Part shown: piece by piece, positions 56,662-64,000 of the stretch
How the letters are laid out: each line of letters begins with the position of its first letter
Position numbering within the stretch: the first letter of the stretch is position 1
Source of the DNA: an uncultured Eubacteriales bacterium
GTDB taxonomy: Bacteria > Bacillota > Clostridia > Oscillospirales > Acutalibacteraceae
Direction: 5' to 3'
NCBI GenBank assembly: GCA_934486615.1
Contig: CAKSQO010000006.1
Coordinates: 81,096 to 145,095 of the forward strand
DNA: 64,000 nucleotides
The notes under the pieces: model-generated
Told to the model about the DNA's origin: nothing
Databases searched by the model: none
Seen by the model: only the letters and a program-made list of their open reading frames with translations
Program-made: the position numbers and the translations under genes

Positions 56662-57507
56662 ATGAAACTCGACGCGCAAAAAGAGCTTGCCCCCGTAATC
56701 TACGGTGACAGTGCAGTGAAGGTGCTCCCGCCCGAGAAGCACCGCAAGGGCAAGCTCTGCTTCAACACGCACTGGCACGAGCGAATGGAGCTGCTGCGCG
56801 TGCTTTCCGGCAGCCTGAAGGTGAGGGTCGGCAGCGAGGTGTTTTCCGCGCCTGCGGGCAGTCTGGCGGTAATCGCGCCGCAACGGCCGCACATGGGAGT
56901 ATCCGAGGCCGACGGCACAAGCTACATAACCATAATGTTCGACCCGAGCACGTTTTTCAACGCGACCGCCGTCAGCGAGCGGCTGCTTGAGCCGCTTTCA
57001 CGGCGCGAGGTCGACTTTGACCCGCTGACCGACGACAGCCGCGCGGTCGCCCTCGCCGACGCGCTTGCGAAAGCGCAGCTCGGCAGCACAGACGAGTTCG
57101 GGCCGCTCGCGGCGGTGGGACTGGTCTATGAGCTGCTGAGCGCCGTTTTCCGCCGCTGCCGACGGGAGCGCCCTCCGCTCGCAGCCGCCGAAACGCGGCT
57201 TAAATCCACGCTTGACTTCATAGCCGAGCATTGCTGCGAGGACATCTCGTCGCTGTCGCTCAGCCGCCGCTTCGGGTACGACGAGGCCTACTTCTGCCGC
57301 CGCTTCAAAGCCGTAACAGGGCTTACGCCCATGCGGTACATCAGGATATTACGCCTTGAGCGGTCAAAGCCGCTGCTGCGAAACGGCGACGGCGTTGCCG
57401 AGGTCGCGGCCGCGTGCGGTTTCACCGATTCGGGCTATTTTACGCGCTGCTTCAAGCGGCACTACGGCCTGACCCCGAGCGACTACAGAAGCGCGCATTT
57501 GAAGTAG
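56662..57507 (+). CDS. AraC-family transcriptional regulator
   Basis: A 281-residue activator. The N-terminal half is a cupin sensor (THWHERMELLRVLSGSLKVRVG, PAGSLAVIAPQRPHMG); the C-terminal AraC domain has two helix-turn-helix units (DISSLSLSRRFGYDEAYFCRRF and GVAEVAAACGFTDSGYFTRCF), followed by YGLTPSDYR. It is divergent from the isomerase-dehydrogenase operon with overlapping promoters and is very likely its regulator. Confidence 0.92.
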   Translation: MKLDAQKELAPVIYGDSAVKVLPPEKHRKGKLCFNTHWHERMELLRVLSGSLKVRVGSEVFSAPAGSLAVIAPQRPHMGVSEADGTSYITIMFDPSTFFNATAVSERLLEPLSRREVDFDPLTDDSRAVALADALAKAQLGSTDEFGPLAAVGLVYELLSAVFRRCRRERPPLAAAETRLKSTLDFIAEHCCEDISSLSLSRRFGYDEAYFCRRFKAVTGLTPMRYIRILRLERSKPLLRNGDGVAEVAAACGFTDSGYFTRCFKRHYGLTPSDYRSAHLK

Positions 57508-57542
57508 CACGGTCGTTTTCTCAAGGCAAACGCAACTCGCAA

Positions 57543-57582
57543 AAGTCCCCCTGCCCGGAGCTTTTCCGAACAGGGGGACTGC
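57543..57582. terminator. Bidirectional terminator between convergent genes
   Basis: AAAGTCCCCCTG pairs with CAGGGGGACT, with TGTTTT on the plus side. Confidence 0.75.
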
Positions 57583-57593
57583 TGTTTTAAGCC

Positions 57594-58145
57594 TTATTCG
57601 CCCGACAGCTTTACGGACGTATAATCGTGACCCACGGCAGGGAGGAACACGTCGGTCAGCGCTTTCGTTTTCATTCGCAGGCTCGACGTGTTCACGCACG
57701 GGTGGCAGCCGACGTACTCGCTTGCGAGCACGTCCTCGTCGATGAGCAGCCGCACCTCGTTGCCCGAATCGTTCATCAGCCCCATGACGCTGACCGAGCC
57801 GGGAGTGATGCTGAGCAGGCGCAGCATATGCTCCTCGGACGCGAAGGACAGCCGCGACGAGCCGATCTGAGCCGACAGCTCCTTTGTGCGGAACTTCTTG
57901 TCCTCACGTATCATCAGCAGGTAAAACGCGGTTTTCTGTGCGTTGCACAGCAGCAGATTCTTGCATATCACGGCGGGAGCAAGCGCCTTGTCGATTGCAA
58001 GGCACGCCTCCATGGTGAACGCCGCCTCGTGGTCGACGCGCTGATAATCTATTCCGAGGAGGTCGAGCAGGTCGTAGACCGCGACCTCCTTGCTCTGCCG
58101 TCCGTCGGTGTCGGTCGGGCGGCCGTTTAAAAGCTCAAGCTCCAT
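57594..58145 (-). CDS. Prolyl-tRNA editing protein (ProX/YbaK-like deacylase)
   Basis: A 183-residue trans-editing protein that hydrolyses mischarged Ala-tRNA(Pro) or a related misacylated tRNA. The domain starts with AVYDLLDLLGIDYQRVDHEAAFT and has the conserved Lys in AVICKNLLLCN, REDKKFRTKEL, the TPGSVSVMGLMND loop, and a final GCHPCVNTSSLRM. The length fits the free-standing ProX (ProXp-ala) type of Firmicutes. It has no operon partner. Confidence 0.92.
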   Translation of the reverse strand: MELELLNGRPTDTDGRQSKEVAVYDLLDLLGIDYQRVDHEAAFTMEACLAIDKALAPAVICKNLLLCNAQKTAFYLLMIREDKKFRTKELSAQIGSSRLSFASEEHMLRLLSITPGSVSVMGLMNDSGNEVRLLIDEDVLASEYVGCHPCVNTSSLRMKTKALTDVFLPAVGHDYTSVKLSGE

Positions 58146-58575
58146 TTTTTCACTCCAAGCCGTAGGATTTTTTGATGTTCCGTCACTCAGCGCCGCCGCA
58201 AGTCATGCGCCGCTTTTCACCGCGCATGCAGGCTGAAAAACGCGTACATAGCATTGACCGGAAACGTCGCAAAGCACGCCGTGACCGTGAGTCGGCGCGG
58301 CTCATCACGCGTCGCATGCAGGCGGAATTATCCGCATCGCCCGCTCAAAGCGGCAAGCTGCCGTTTAATTCCGTACAAAGCGAAAAAGCTCAAACAAAAA
58401 AGCACCCGTCGGCACATCTTAAAAGGCCTAACGATGTGCGGCGAATGCAAAAGCGATTCCTTACCGGTGACAGTGTCATTATACGCATATTGTACAACAA
58501 AACCCGGCAGAATGCAAGCACTTTTTTGTTGCCCCGGCAGAGAATTTCGGCACAAGATATTGTGCGCTTTTGCGG
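58146..58575. other. Intergenic region upstream of the methyltransferase gene
   Basis: A frame of 184 codons opens across this region, but its composition is arginine-rich and then changes abruptly, it lacks a ribosome site and it merges with the methyltransferase in another frame, so it is not called. No RNA or repeat is recognised. Confidence 0.5.
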
Positions 58576-58604
58576 TTGTTATTCGCAAGACGTTGTGATA
58601 TTAT
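58576..58604 (+). promoter_or_regulatory. Promoter of the methyltransferase gene
   Basis: TTGTTA and TATTAT are separated by 17 bp, in a very AT-rich stretch that also contains a TATAAT at 58604-58609. Confidence 0.55.
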
Positions 58605-58661
58605 ATAATATAGTATACGTATTATTATGTGCTTTTTTGTTTTTCGGGGAGAACGCCGGAT

Positions 58662-59432
58662 ATGTCGGATTGGAATTCAAATCAGTATATGAAATTCGGC
58701 TCGGAGCGCACGCAGCCGAGCGTTGACCTTATAAACCGCATACCCGAGCGCAGCATCAAACGAGCGCTCGACATCGGCTGCGGGCCCGGCAACAGCACTG
58801 CCGCGGTGGCAAATCGCTTTCCTTCGGCCGAGGTCATCGGGGTTGACGCGTCGGACGATATGCTGCAAAAGGCGCGCGCTTCCCACCCCGGGCTTAAATT
58901 TGAAAAATGCTTCGTCCCCGAGGGGCTGGAAGCCTTAGGCAGCTTTGACCTCATTTTCTCAAACGCATGCCTGCACTGGATCCCCGACCACCCGCAGCTG
59001 CTCAAAGCGCTGTTTGCGCATTTAAACGAATCGGGCTCGCTCGCGGTGCAGATGCCGCTTGCCTACGACGCGCCGTTTTACAGGCTGCTGTACGCGATGA
59101 TAAAGGAGCCGAAATGGAGCGCGCTCGGCCTTGAGCGCGGCAGTAAGTTCAACATTTTGCAGCCCGAGCGATATTTTGATCTGTTAAGCGGTTTAAGCAG
59201 CAGCTTTCAGATGTGGGAGACCTACTATTACCACACGGTCGACGCGCCCGACGGCGTGCTCGAATGGTACAAAGGCAGCGGCCTGCGCCCGTACCTCGAC
59301 CTGCTTGACGAAAGCGGGCGGTCGGACTTCCTCGCCGAGCTGCTAAGGCGCGTTGAAGCGGAATTTCCGCGTCGCGAGGGCGGCAATGTGATACTCAAAA
59401 TGCCGCGGCTGTTCTTTGCGGCAGTCAAATAG
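58662..59432 (+). CDS. Class I SAM methyltransferase, trans-aconitate-2-methyltransferase-like
   Basis: A 256-residue methyltransferase. The N-terminus SDWNSNQYMKFGSERTQPS, the SAM loop ALDIGCGPGNSTAAV and SNACLHWIPDH are those of the trans-aconitate methyltransferase (Tam) group, which methylates trans-aconitate, an inhibitor formed from cis-aconitate. ATG 58662 follows GGGGAG by about 10 bases; the frame upstream is unsupported. The next gene begins 37 bp downstream in the same direction, followed by the aconitase X genes, so a shared unit is possible. The actual substrate is not shown. Confidence 0.82.
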   Translation: MSDWNSNQYMKFGSERTQPSVDLINRIPERSIKRALDIGCGPGNSTAAVANRFPSAEVIGVDASDDMLQKARASHPGLKFEKCFVPEGLEALGSFDLIFSNACLHWIPDHPQLLKALFAHLNESGSLAVQMPLAYDAPFYRLLYAMIKEPKWSALGLERGSKFNILQPERYFDLLSGLSSSFQMWETYYYHTVDAPDGVLEWYKGSGLRPYLDLLDESGRSDFLAELLRRVEAEFPRREGGNVILKMPRLFFAAVK

Positions 59433-59469
59433 TTTTTAACCGCAAAATCAATTTACGGAGGAAATAAGT

Positions 59470-61518
59470 ATGGACCAAAGACTCAACCCCCTGTTCACCC
59501 CTTGGAAGATCGGCAAGTGCGAGATTAAAAACCGCATTGTACTGACCAGCATGGGCGGCACCGACCTCTTCGGATGGATGGAGAAAAACCATTTTGACAA
59601 GGACGGCGCGCGCTTCATACTTGAAGTGGCAAAGAACAACGCGGGTCTTGTGCTGCCCGGATGTCAGCCTGTTTACAACCCGATGTTCGGTCAGTGGCTG
59701 CACAAGAACAAGAAGATGTATGCCGACCTCAAGGCGTGGATGCCCGAGTTTCACAAGACGGGCGCAAAGCTGTTCGTTCAGCTGACCGCAGGCTTCGGCC
59801 GCTCGTTCACCATCAGCTCGATGATGGAAACGCTCTACACCAACAAGGTGCTGCGCGTGCTCAGCAAGCCCATAATGGATCTTGATAAGATAACCGCCTC
59901 GGCAAGTCCCTCGCCCAACCGCTGGTCGGACAAGGTGCCGTCGAGGGCGCTGACGGTTGACGAGATACACGAGTTCATCGACGCATTCGCGCAGAGCGCC
60001 AGGATGCTCAAGGACGCGGGCGTCGACGGCGTTGAAATTCACGCAGTGCACGAGGGCTATCTGCTCGACCAGTTCACGCTCAAATACGTCAACAAGCGCA
60101 CCGACGAGTACGGCGGCTCGTTCGAAAACAGATACCGCTTCCCCGTCGAGATAGTCAAGGCTATCAAGAAGGAGTGCGGCGAGGACTTTCCCGTATCCCT
60201 GCGCTACAGCGTGCTGAGCAAGACCAAGGGCTTCCGCGAGGGCGCTCTGCCCGGTGAGGACTATGTTGAAGCAGGCCGCGATATGGAGGAGTCCGAGCGC
60301 GCGGCGAAGTACCTGCAGGACGCGGGCTACGACTGCTTAAACTGCGACAACGGCACCTACGACGCGTGGTACTGGGCGCACCCGCCCATCTATATGCCCG
60401 AAAACTGCAACCTGGCCGACGTTGAGCACATCAAGCAGTTTGTTGACATTCCCGTCGTCTGCGCGGGCAGACTCGACCCGAGGGTCGCGGCCGACTCCAT
60501 CGCCGCAGGCAAGCTCGACGGCGCGGGCTTTGCGCGCCAATTCCTCGCCGATCAGGCGTGGGTCACCAAGCTGATGAACGACGAGGAGGACGACATTCGT
60601 CCGTGCATACTCTGCCACAACGGCTGCTTCAATATGTGCCACTACAAGGGCGTGCCCAACGATCAGGATCTGTCCGACAGCCTGCACCTGTCGCGCTGCG
60701 CGGTCAACGCCGAAACGATGCAGTGGAATAAACACTACATAAAAGAGGCCGCAGTGCCCGAGACGGTGCACATCGTCGGCGGCGGCATCGGCGGCATGGA
60801 GGCCGCCCGCGTGCTGAAGCTGCGCGGTCACAACCCCGTAATTCACGAAAAGAGCGGTCAGCTGGGCGGTGCTTTCATCGCCGCGAGCGCCGAAAGCTAC
60901 AAGGGCAAGCTGCGCGACCTGCTCGCGTGGTACAAGCGCCAGATGGATAAGCTGGGCGTTGAGGTTCACCTGAACGACGAAGTCACCGACATTTCGGAGT
61001 TCGGCAACGCGCCCGTCATCATCGCCACGGGCTCGACCCCGCGCAGGCTGAAGAGCGTGCCCGGCAACGAGAAAATGATCGAAGCCTGCGACTACCTGCT
61101 CGGCAAAGAGGTCGGCGAGACCGTCGCGGTCATCGGCGGCGGCCTGACAGGCTCCGAGATAGCCTACGAGCTGGCGCTCAAGGGCAAGAAGCCCGTCATC
61201 GTCGAGATGAAGGACGACCTTGTCAGCCAGAAGGGCGTATGTCTTGCAAACTCGTCGTATTTAAGAGAATGGTTTGCGCTTCATAAGGTTCCGGTCTATC
61301 TCGAAACTACGCTCAGGCAGGTGAAGGACGGCTCAATCGTCTGCACCTCCAAGGACGGCGGGGAAATCGAGATAAACTGCGACTCCGTCATCAGCTGCGC
61401 GGGCTACATTCCCGCACCGCTCGCGGGCAAGCGCGCCGTACTCGTCGGCGACTGCCTGAGCGTCGGCAACCTCAGAACGGTCGTCTGGCGCGCTTACGAA
61501 GCGGCAATGAAGATTTAA
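59470..61518 (+). CDS. Old-yellow-enzyme family ene-reductase with Fe-S and FAD domains
   Basis: A 682-residue enzyme of the 2,4-dienoyl-CoA reductase/enoate reductase/BaiCD type. The N-terminal FMN barrel (about 1-345) has NRIVLTSMGG, GVEIHAVHEGYLLDQF and CAGRLDPRVAA. A 4Fe-4S cysteine cluster follows (CILCHNGC at about residues 379-386, with a further Cys at RCAVN). The C-terminus holds FAD and NAD(P)H Rossmann motifs (VHIVGGGIGGMEAARVL and VAVIGGGLTGSEIAYELA). It reduces C=C bonds next to a carbonyl or carboxyl, with NAD(P)H. GGAGG precedes the ATG. It is 15 bp before the aconitase X large subunit, which suggests it reduces the product of that dehydratase. Confidence 0.9.
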   Translation: MDQRLNPLFTPWKIGKCEIKNRIVLTSMGGTDLFGWMEKNHFDKDGARFILEVAKNNAGLVLPGCQPVYNPMFGQWLHKNKKMYADLKAWMPEFHKTGAKLFVQLTAGFGRSFTISSMMETLYTNKVLRVLSKPIMDLDKITASASPSPNRWSDKVPSRALTVDEIHEFIDAFAQSARMLKDAGVDGVEIHAVHEGYLLDQFTLKYVNKRTDEYGGSFENRYRFPVEIVKAIKKECGEDFPVSLRYSVLSKTKGFREGALPGEDYVEAGRDMEESERAAKYLQDAGYDCLNCDNGTYDAWYWAHPPIYMPENCNLADVEHIKQFVDIPVVCAGRLDPRVAADSIAAGKLDGAGFARQFLADQAWVTKLMNDEEDDIRPCILCHNGCFNMCHYKGVPNDQDLSDSLHLSRCAVNAETMQWNKHYIKEAAVPETVHIVGGGIGGMEAARVLKLRGHNPVIHEKSGQLGGAFIAASAESYKGKLRDLLAWYKRQMDKLGVEVHLNDEVTDISEFGNAPVIIATGSTPRRLKSVPGNEKMIEACDYLLGKEVGETVAVIGGGLTGSEIAYELALKGKKPVIVEMKDDLVSQKGVCLANSSYLREWFALHKVPVYLETTLRQVKDGSIVCTSKDGGEIEINCDSVISCAGYIPAPLAGKRAVLVGDCLSVGNLRTVVWRAYEAAMKI

Positions 61519-61533
61519 GAAAGGCGGATAAAT

Positions 61534-62817
61534 ATGGATTACAAGATGCAACTCACCGCCGAGCAGGAGGCTATCCTGAACGGCAGCAAGGGTGAGACTA
61601 TGGCCAAGGTCATGGAAACGCTCGTGCGCTACGGCGAGCTTTTCGGCGCCGACAAAATGGTGCCCGTCACAAGCAAGTACAACCACCTCGTGACCTCGTT
61701 CGGGCTCAAGGCGCTCGCGCCGGTCTACTCGCTGATGGATCAGCTCATCGAGGCGGGAGCCGTCTCGGCGCAGAAGTTCTCGGCCGACCCGCGCCCGCTC
61801 GACCCGAACGTGCCCAGCAGCTTTCTGCAGAACTTTGTGTTCAACAAGTTTATGTACACAAAGCAGGACTTTTATGAGGATCAGCTGAACAAGCTGGGTC
61901 TTATGGACCGCGACGCGTTCACCTGCACCTGTTATATGGACGAGGTCGGCAACACTCCCGCAAGGGGCGACGTGCTGTCGTGGTCGGAGTCGTCGGCGGT
62001 CGTTTACGCCAACTCCGTGCTCGGCGCGCGCTGCAACCGCAACTCGGGCATAATCGACCTGATGGGCTCGATAGTCGGCTTTGTCCCGTCGTTCGGCCTG
62101 CTGACCGACGAGGGCAGAAAGGCCGAGTGGGTCATCGAGATAAAGACGACCAAGAAGCCCGAGGCACAGCTGCTCGGCTCAGCCGTCGGTATGAAGGTCA
62201 TGGAGGCCGTGCCCTACATTAAGGGGCTTGACAAGTGGCTCGGCTCGCTTGACGAGGACGCCAAGACCTACCTCAAGGACTTCGGCGCGGCCACCGCTTC
62301 AAACGGCGCGGTCGGGCTTTACCACGTCGAGAACATCACCCCCGAAGCCGTCGAGCTGGGCGAGAGCCTTATCAAGCCCGACGCCAAAACCTGCGTCATC
62401 GACGACGCGGCGCTTCAGGCAGTCTACGACAGCTACCCCGTCATCTGGAAGAAGAAGGACGCAAAGCCGAAGCTCTGCTTCATGGGCTGCCCGCATATGA
62501 GCCTTAACCAGCTCATCAGCTGGACCGAAAAGGTCGAGCAGGGGCTGAAGGACGCGGGCAACGGCAAGGTCGTTATCCCGACCGTGTTCACCGCCGCTCC
62601 CGCCGTGCTCAAGGAGTTTGAAAAGACCCCCTACGCCGCGCGCCTGAAGGCGACGGGAGTCATCACCAGCTACATCTGTCCGCTGATGTATATGAACAAC
62701 CCGCTGAGCGCCAGTATGCCCGTCATCACCTCAAGCAACAAGCTGCGCACCTACACGAGCGCCAGATACTACACCGACGATGAGATACTCGTTCAGATAA
62801 CCAAGGGAGGCAAGTGA
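61534..62817 (+). CDS. Aconitase X catalytic (large) subunit, DUF521
   Basis: A 427-residue protein of the aconitase X (AcnX) family. Family segments are MDQLIEAGAVSAQKFSADPR, TCTCYMDEVGNTPARGDVLSWSESSAVVYANS, GARCNRNSG and FMGCPHMSLNQL, with cysteines placed to bind an Fe-S cluster. Characterised members are cis-3-hydroxy-L-proline dehydratase and archaeal phosphomevalonate dehydratase, so the chemistry is removal of water from a hydroxy acid. Which substrate applies here is unknown; neither a proline pathway nor a mevalonate pathway is visible nearby. One base separates it from the small subunit gene. Confidence 0.9.
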   Translation: MDYKMQLTAEQEAILNGSKGETMAKVMETLVRYGELFGADKMVPVTSKYNHLVTSFGLKALAPVYSLMDQLIEAGAVSAQKFSADPRPLDPNVPSSFLQNFVFNKFMYTKQDFYEDQLNKLGLMDRDAFTCTCYMDEVGNTPARGDVLSWSESSAVVYANSVLGARCNRNSGIIDLMGSIVGFVPSFGLLTDEGRKAEWVIEIKTTKKPEAQLLGSAVGMKVMEAVPYIKGLDKWLGSLDEDAKTYLKDFGAATASNGAVGLYHVENITPEAVELGESLIKPDAKTCVIDDAALQAVYDSYPVIWKKKDAKPKLCFMGCPHMSLNQLISWTEKVEQGLKDAGNGKVVIPTVFTAAPAVLKEFEKTPYAARLKATGVITSYICPLMYMNNPLSASMPVITSSNKLRTYTSARYYTDDEILVQITKGGK

Positions 62818-62818
62818 T

Positions 62819-63262
62819 ATGAAAACTTTCAAGGGCAGAGTCGTTGCGGCAGGAGATCTGACTGCCGAAGCGCTCGTTTCGCACGGCGGACTCAACACGC
62901 TCGCCTCTTTCCAGAAAGCGCTCCAGTTCGGCGATAAAAAAGCCACCTGCGGCGACCAGAACAACCCCGACCTCTACGGCAAGCAGATGCTCGGCAAGGC
63001 GCTGTGCCTGCCGCAGACCATCGGCTCGACCACGGGCGGACTTGTGCTCTACTGCGCCTGCGCGATGAAGCGCCAGCCCGCGTGTATGCTGTTCAGCGAG
63101 CCTATCGACTCGCTCGCCGCAGCGGGCGCGATACTCTCCGACGTGTGGCTCGAGGGCACTCCGCTGCCCGTCGTCGACTCGCTCGGGCAGGAGTTCCTTG
63201 ACTATGTCAGGGACGGAATGAAGATAACCGTCAAGCCCGACGGCACGGTCACCGTCGACTGA
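62819..63262 (+). CDS. Aconitase X swivel (small) subunit, DUF126
   Basis: A 147-residue protein that completes the AcnX enzyme. The swivel domain signatures are AEALVSHGGLNTLASFQ, the GKALCLPQTIGSTTGGLVLYC segment, and FSEPIDSLAAAGAILSDVW. In other organisms the two subunits are either separate, as here, or fused in one chain. GGGAGG overlaps the end of the large subunit gene. It is the last gene of the cassette and is followed by a strong terminator. Confidence 0.9.
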   Translation: MKTFKGRVVAAGDLTAEALVSHGGLNTLASFQKALQFGDKKATCGDQNNPDLYGKQMLGKALCLPQTIGSTTGGLVLYCACAMKRQPACMLFSEPIDSLAAAGAILSDVWLEGTPLPVVDSLGQEFLDYVRDGMKITVKPDGTVTVD

Positions 63263-63270
63263 AATAAATG

Positions 63271-63333
63271 ACAAGCGCCGCCTGAACGCGGCCTTTGCGA
63301 AAGCAGGGCTAACGTTTAAGCGGCGCTTTTTTG
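63271..63333 (+). terminator. Terminator of the ene-reductase/aconitase X operon
   Basis: AAGCGCCGC pairs with GCGGCGCTT across an inner AACG/CGTT stem, followed by T6. Confidence 0.85.
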
Positions 63334-63383
63334 CGCGGCAGAGGGGCGTACGGCGGTTTTGAGGTGCGCTTCGGGCAGCGTGA

Positions 63384-64000
63384 TACAGTCGCGCGGTGCG
63401 GTGCTCCGACGATAGCGCGCGGCGCGGCGCGGCGCTCCGACCATAGCGCGCGGTGCGGTGCTCCGACGATAGCGCGCGGCGCGGTGCTCCGATGATAGCG
63501 CGCGGTGCGGCGCTCCGACGATGTCGCGCGGCGCAGTGCTCCGACGATGTCGCGCGGCGCTGTGCGGTGCCCCGATGATAGTGCGCGGTGCGGTGCGGCG
63601 CTCCGATGATAGCGCGCGGTGCGGTGCTCCGATGATAGCGCGCGGCGCAGCGCTCCGACGATGGCGCACGGCGCGGTGCTCCGACGATAGCGCGCGGCGC
63701 AGCGCTCCGACGATAGCGCGCGGCGCGGTGCTCCGACGATAGCGCGCGGCGCGGTGCTCCGACGATGGCGCGCGGTGCGGTGCTCCGATGATAGCGCGCG
63801 GCGCGGTGCTCCGACGACAGCGCGCGGTGCGGTGCTCCGACGATAGCGCGCGGCGCGGTGCTCCGACGACAGCGCGCGGTGCGGTGCTCCGACGATAGCG
63901 CGCGGCGCGGTGTTCCGACGATGGCGCGCGGCGCGGTGTTCCGACGATGGCGCGCGGCGCGGTGTTCCGACGATGGCGCGCGGCGCGGTGTTCCGACGAT
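63384..64000. repeat. 26-bp tandem array, at least about 23 units, running off the window
   Basis: The unit is GATAGCGCGCGG-CGCGGTGCTCCGAC (26 bp), with limited variation (GATA/GATG/GACA, CGCGGTG/TGCGGTG, GAC/GAT). A few units are 5 bp longer because GCGGT or CGCGG is doubled. There are no unique spacers. The period is not a multiple of three, and the few open frames across it stop inside it. The array starts about 50 bp after the operon terminator and continues past the end of the window. Confidence 0.92.

Noticed and set aside
58172..58726. 184-residue frame before the methyltransferase
   Set aside because: No ribosome site, biased composition, and it overlaps the promoter and the true gene start in another frame.
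61534..63262. Calling the aconitase X pair phosphomevalonate dehydratase or hydroxyproline dehydratase
   Set aside because: No mevalonate or proline pathway gene is adjacent, and the partner ene-reductase does not fit either pathway, so only the family is named.
63316..63742. Protein-coding repeat in the 26-bp array
   Set aside because: Period 26 shifts the frame at every unit, and stops occur inside the array.
63384..64000. CRISPR array
   Set aside because: Units follow each other without spacers and vary inside the repeat; no cas genes are in the window.
1..64000. tRNA, rRNA, insertion sequences, prophage or integrase genes
   Set aside because: None could be recognised by conserved motifs on either strand.

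Overview
The window looks like chromosome of a GC-rich, spore-forming Clostridia, most like the Oscillospiraceae/Ruminococcaceae. The evidence is a dipicolinate synthase pair (dpaA-dpaB), a complete ctsR-mcsA-mcsB-clpC operon with CtsR boxes, a CIRCE element on htpG, a split murein-hydrolase module behind ftsEX, strong GGAGG-type ribosome binding sites and many sigma-A promoters with 17 bp spacers. No rRNA, tRNA, insertion sequence, phage or CRISPR array was found. The placement is inferred from gene content and not from a marker phylogeny.

Layout. 0-6.2 kb: a CinA-like fragment, thiI with its cysteine desulfurase, a small membrane protein, dpaAB and murC. 6.5-9.5 kb: a large, more AT-rich secreted protein with repeated domains. 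9.8-11.2 kb: a DUF1292 protein, a probable 6S RNA and a TauE/SafE transporter split into two half genes. 11.3-16.3 kb: a 97-bp tandem repeat, then a two-gene cell-wall operon (GHL10-like protein and an amidase with a long N-terminal region). 16.4-18.2 kb: four overlapping small genes. 18.3-24.7 kb: pyrG with a hairpin leader, a C39-like peptidase, a marR-degV operon with paired operators, and htpG. 24.9-27.1 kb: two paralogous genes of unknown function. 27.7-29.5 kb: a transglutaminase-like lipoprotein, a truncated sibling and a cysteine-rich microprotein. 29.7-34.3 kb: the clpC operon.

34.4-38.4 kb: alkylation repair genes, an intracellular GH5, a hemolysin III protein and a second degV. 38.9-41.1 kb: a sugar isomerase and glf. 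41.4-41.9 kb: a decayed gene. 41.9-49.5 kb: ftsE-ftsX, two M23 endopeptidase-like proteins, an S41 protease, a P-loop kinase-like protein and a CdaR-type regulator. 50.0-53.7 kb: lgt with extra domains at both ends, folD and two small genes. 54.0-58.1 kb: a cupin, a Gfo/Idh/MocA plus isomerase pair facing an AraC regulator, and a prolyl-tRNA editing protein. 58.7-63.3 kb: a trans-aconitate-methyltransferase-like gene followed by an ene-reductase and both subunits of aconitase X. 63.4 kb to the end: a long 26-bp tandem array that runs off the window.

The most promising places for undescribed biology are the ene-reductase/aconitase X cassette, which could form a dehydrate-then-reduce pathway, the unknown paralog pair at 24.9-27.1 kb, the Lgt with a J-like tail, and the GC-rich tandem repeats that sit at operon ends.
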